A stretch of 22,236 nt of DNA from Saccoglossus kowalevskii (lineage: Eukaryota > Hemichordata > Enteropneusta > Harrimaniidae): the NCBI RefSeq assembly GCF_000003605.2, contig NW_003113558.1, forward strand, positions 1 through 22,236. The letters run 5' to 3'. Numbering within the stretch: the stretch's first letter is position 1; each line of letters starts with the position of its first letter. Below the pieces are notes generated by a model. The model worked only from the letters and a program-made list of their open reading frames with translations. It was not told where the DNA came from and made no database searches. Positions 22,129 through 22,236 of this stretch are shown one piece after another. Both the position numbers and the translations under genes were made by a program.

Positions 22129-22236
22129 ATGAATTGTGTTACCCTTGAATACGTCTAACTTATGGATGAATTATGTTACCCTTGAATACATCTAACTTGC
22201 TGATGAATTGTGTTACCCTCGACTACATCTAACTGA
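22129..22236. repeat. Higher-order segment o (subtype III start, right-truncated)
   Basis: It holds three leader monomers only: ACGTC with TATGG (22159-22165), ATTATG with TGCTG, then CTCGAC. TATGG and the ACATATAG marker upstream of D14 both predict a subtype III segment like d and k beyond the edge. The last bases read CTAACTGA where CTAACTTA is expected, so either the final monomer is altered or the edge bases are unreliable. Confidence 0.8.

Larger units (their letters stand above)
1..22236. repeat. Satellite array of a 37-bp monomer, about 601 copies
   Basis: The ATGAATT landmark recurs every 37 bp from base 3 to 22203. From the first D block (1446) to the last (22018) is exactly 556 x 37 bp, because the few indels cancel. 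The strict head-to-tail arrangement never inverts and no unrelated sequence interrupts it. Most monomers differ from the consensus at only a few sites, mainly bases 18, 21, 25, 28 and 35-37. On the plus strand each phase meets a stop within a monomer (TAA at bases 28-30, TGA at 2-4, TGA at 18-20); the minus strand has TAA and TAG at the junction. Because 37 is not a multiple of three, any frame soon reaches them. This identifies non-coding satellite DNA. The eukaryotic origin is inferred; the family is not one I recognise. The array runs to both window edges, so its true size is at least 22 kb. Confidence 0.97.

Noticed and set aside
1-22236. CRISPR array (37-bp repeats at regular spacing)
   Set aside because: Repeats are directly adjacent with no spacers, copies are imperfect, and there are no cas genes or leader.
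1-22236. Telomeric repeat or telomere-associated array
   Set aside because: No short G-rich telomere motif is present on either strand; TTACCC occurs once per 37-bp monomer, not in tandem.
1-22236. CENP-B box in the monomer
   Set aside because: The conserved core (TTCG and CGGG elements) is absent from the consensus and from the diverged D, S and Q monomers I checked. This does not rule out a centromeric location.
22129-22236. Terminal direct repeat: the last ~105 bp nearly repeats bases 3-107
   Set aside because: The same leader monomers follow most D blocks in the window, so the match is explained by the higher-order repeat and is no special evidence of a terminally redundant or circular molecule.
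1-22236. Repeat-rich protein gene (37-residue repeats encoded by 111 bp)
   Set aside because: A three-monomer period would allow a 37-residue repeat, but every frame is stopped within roughly one to two monomers on either strand.

Overview
The whole window is one uninterrupted tandem array of a 37-bp monomer, about 601 copies in 22,236 bp. I see no protein gene, RNA gene, transposon, CRISPR array or unique sequence. A perfect consensus copy lies at 262-298: it starts ATGAATTGTG, runs through TTACCCTTGA and CTACATCTAA, and ends CTTATAG (12 of 37 bases G or C). Stop codons fall in every phase of both strands, so the array is not coding. Scale, AT-richness and layered repeat structure fit eukaryotic satellite DNA (centromeric, pericentromeric, subtelomeric or sex-chromosome heterochromatin). 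I do not recognise the family and cannot name the species or chromosomal site.

Monomers fall into a few classes, defined by base 21 (GACTAC = C class, GAATAC = A class) and the last bases before the next ATG: TATAG (T), TACTG (X), TACAG (K), TGCTG (G), TACTA (Y). A lower-case g marks ACGTC instead of ACATC. These two-letter codes are used throughout. Common classes are CT, CK, AX, AT and AG. They recur in order, notably AG-CT-CK-CK-AX-CT-AT-AX-CT-CT, giving a second level of 7 to 10 monomers.

A third level is set by a strongly diverged three-monomer block, here called D (111 bp, 14 copies). It is always preceded by a CY monomer and followed by the same leader class. The D blocks cut the array into 13 complete higher-order segments (b to n) and two cut by the window edges (a, o). 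Segment lengths are irregular: 50, 27, 93, 26, 76, 29, 21, 32, 29, 22, 26, 36 and 89 monomers for b to n. Marker substitutions define subtypes: I (a,b,c,f,j), II (e,g,l,n), III (d,k,o), IV (h,i), V (m). Markers upstream and downstream of D are linked, so duplication units have carried D together with both flanks.

Two further cassettes sit inside the long segments: S (six monomers, five copies in d and n) and Q (diverged, CpG-bearing, in d, k and part of f). The pattern is that expected from repeated unequal exchange. Three observations deserve follow-up: a 6-bp inverted repeat at every perfect monomer junction, with an apparently compensatory variant; variation concentrated at CpG/TpG/CpA alternatives; and one short stretch (19,280-19,480) where indels cluster as if the assembly were poor there.
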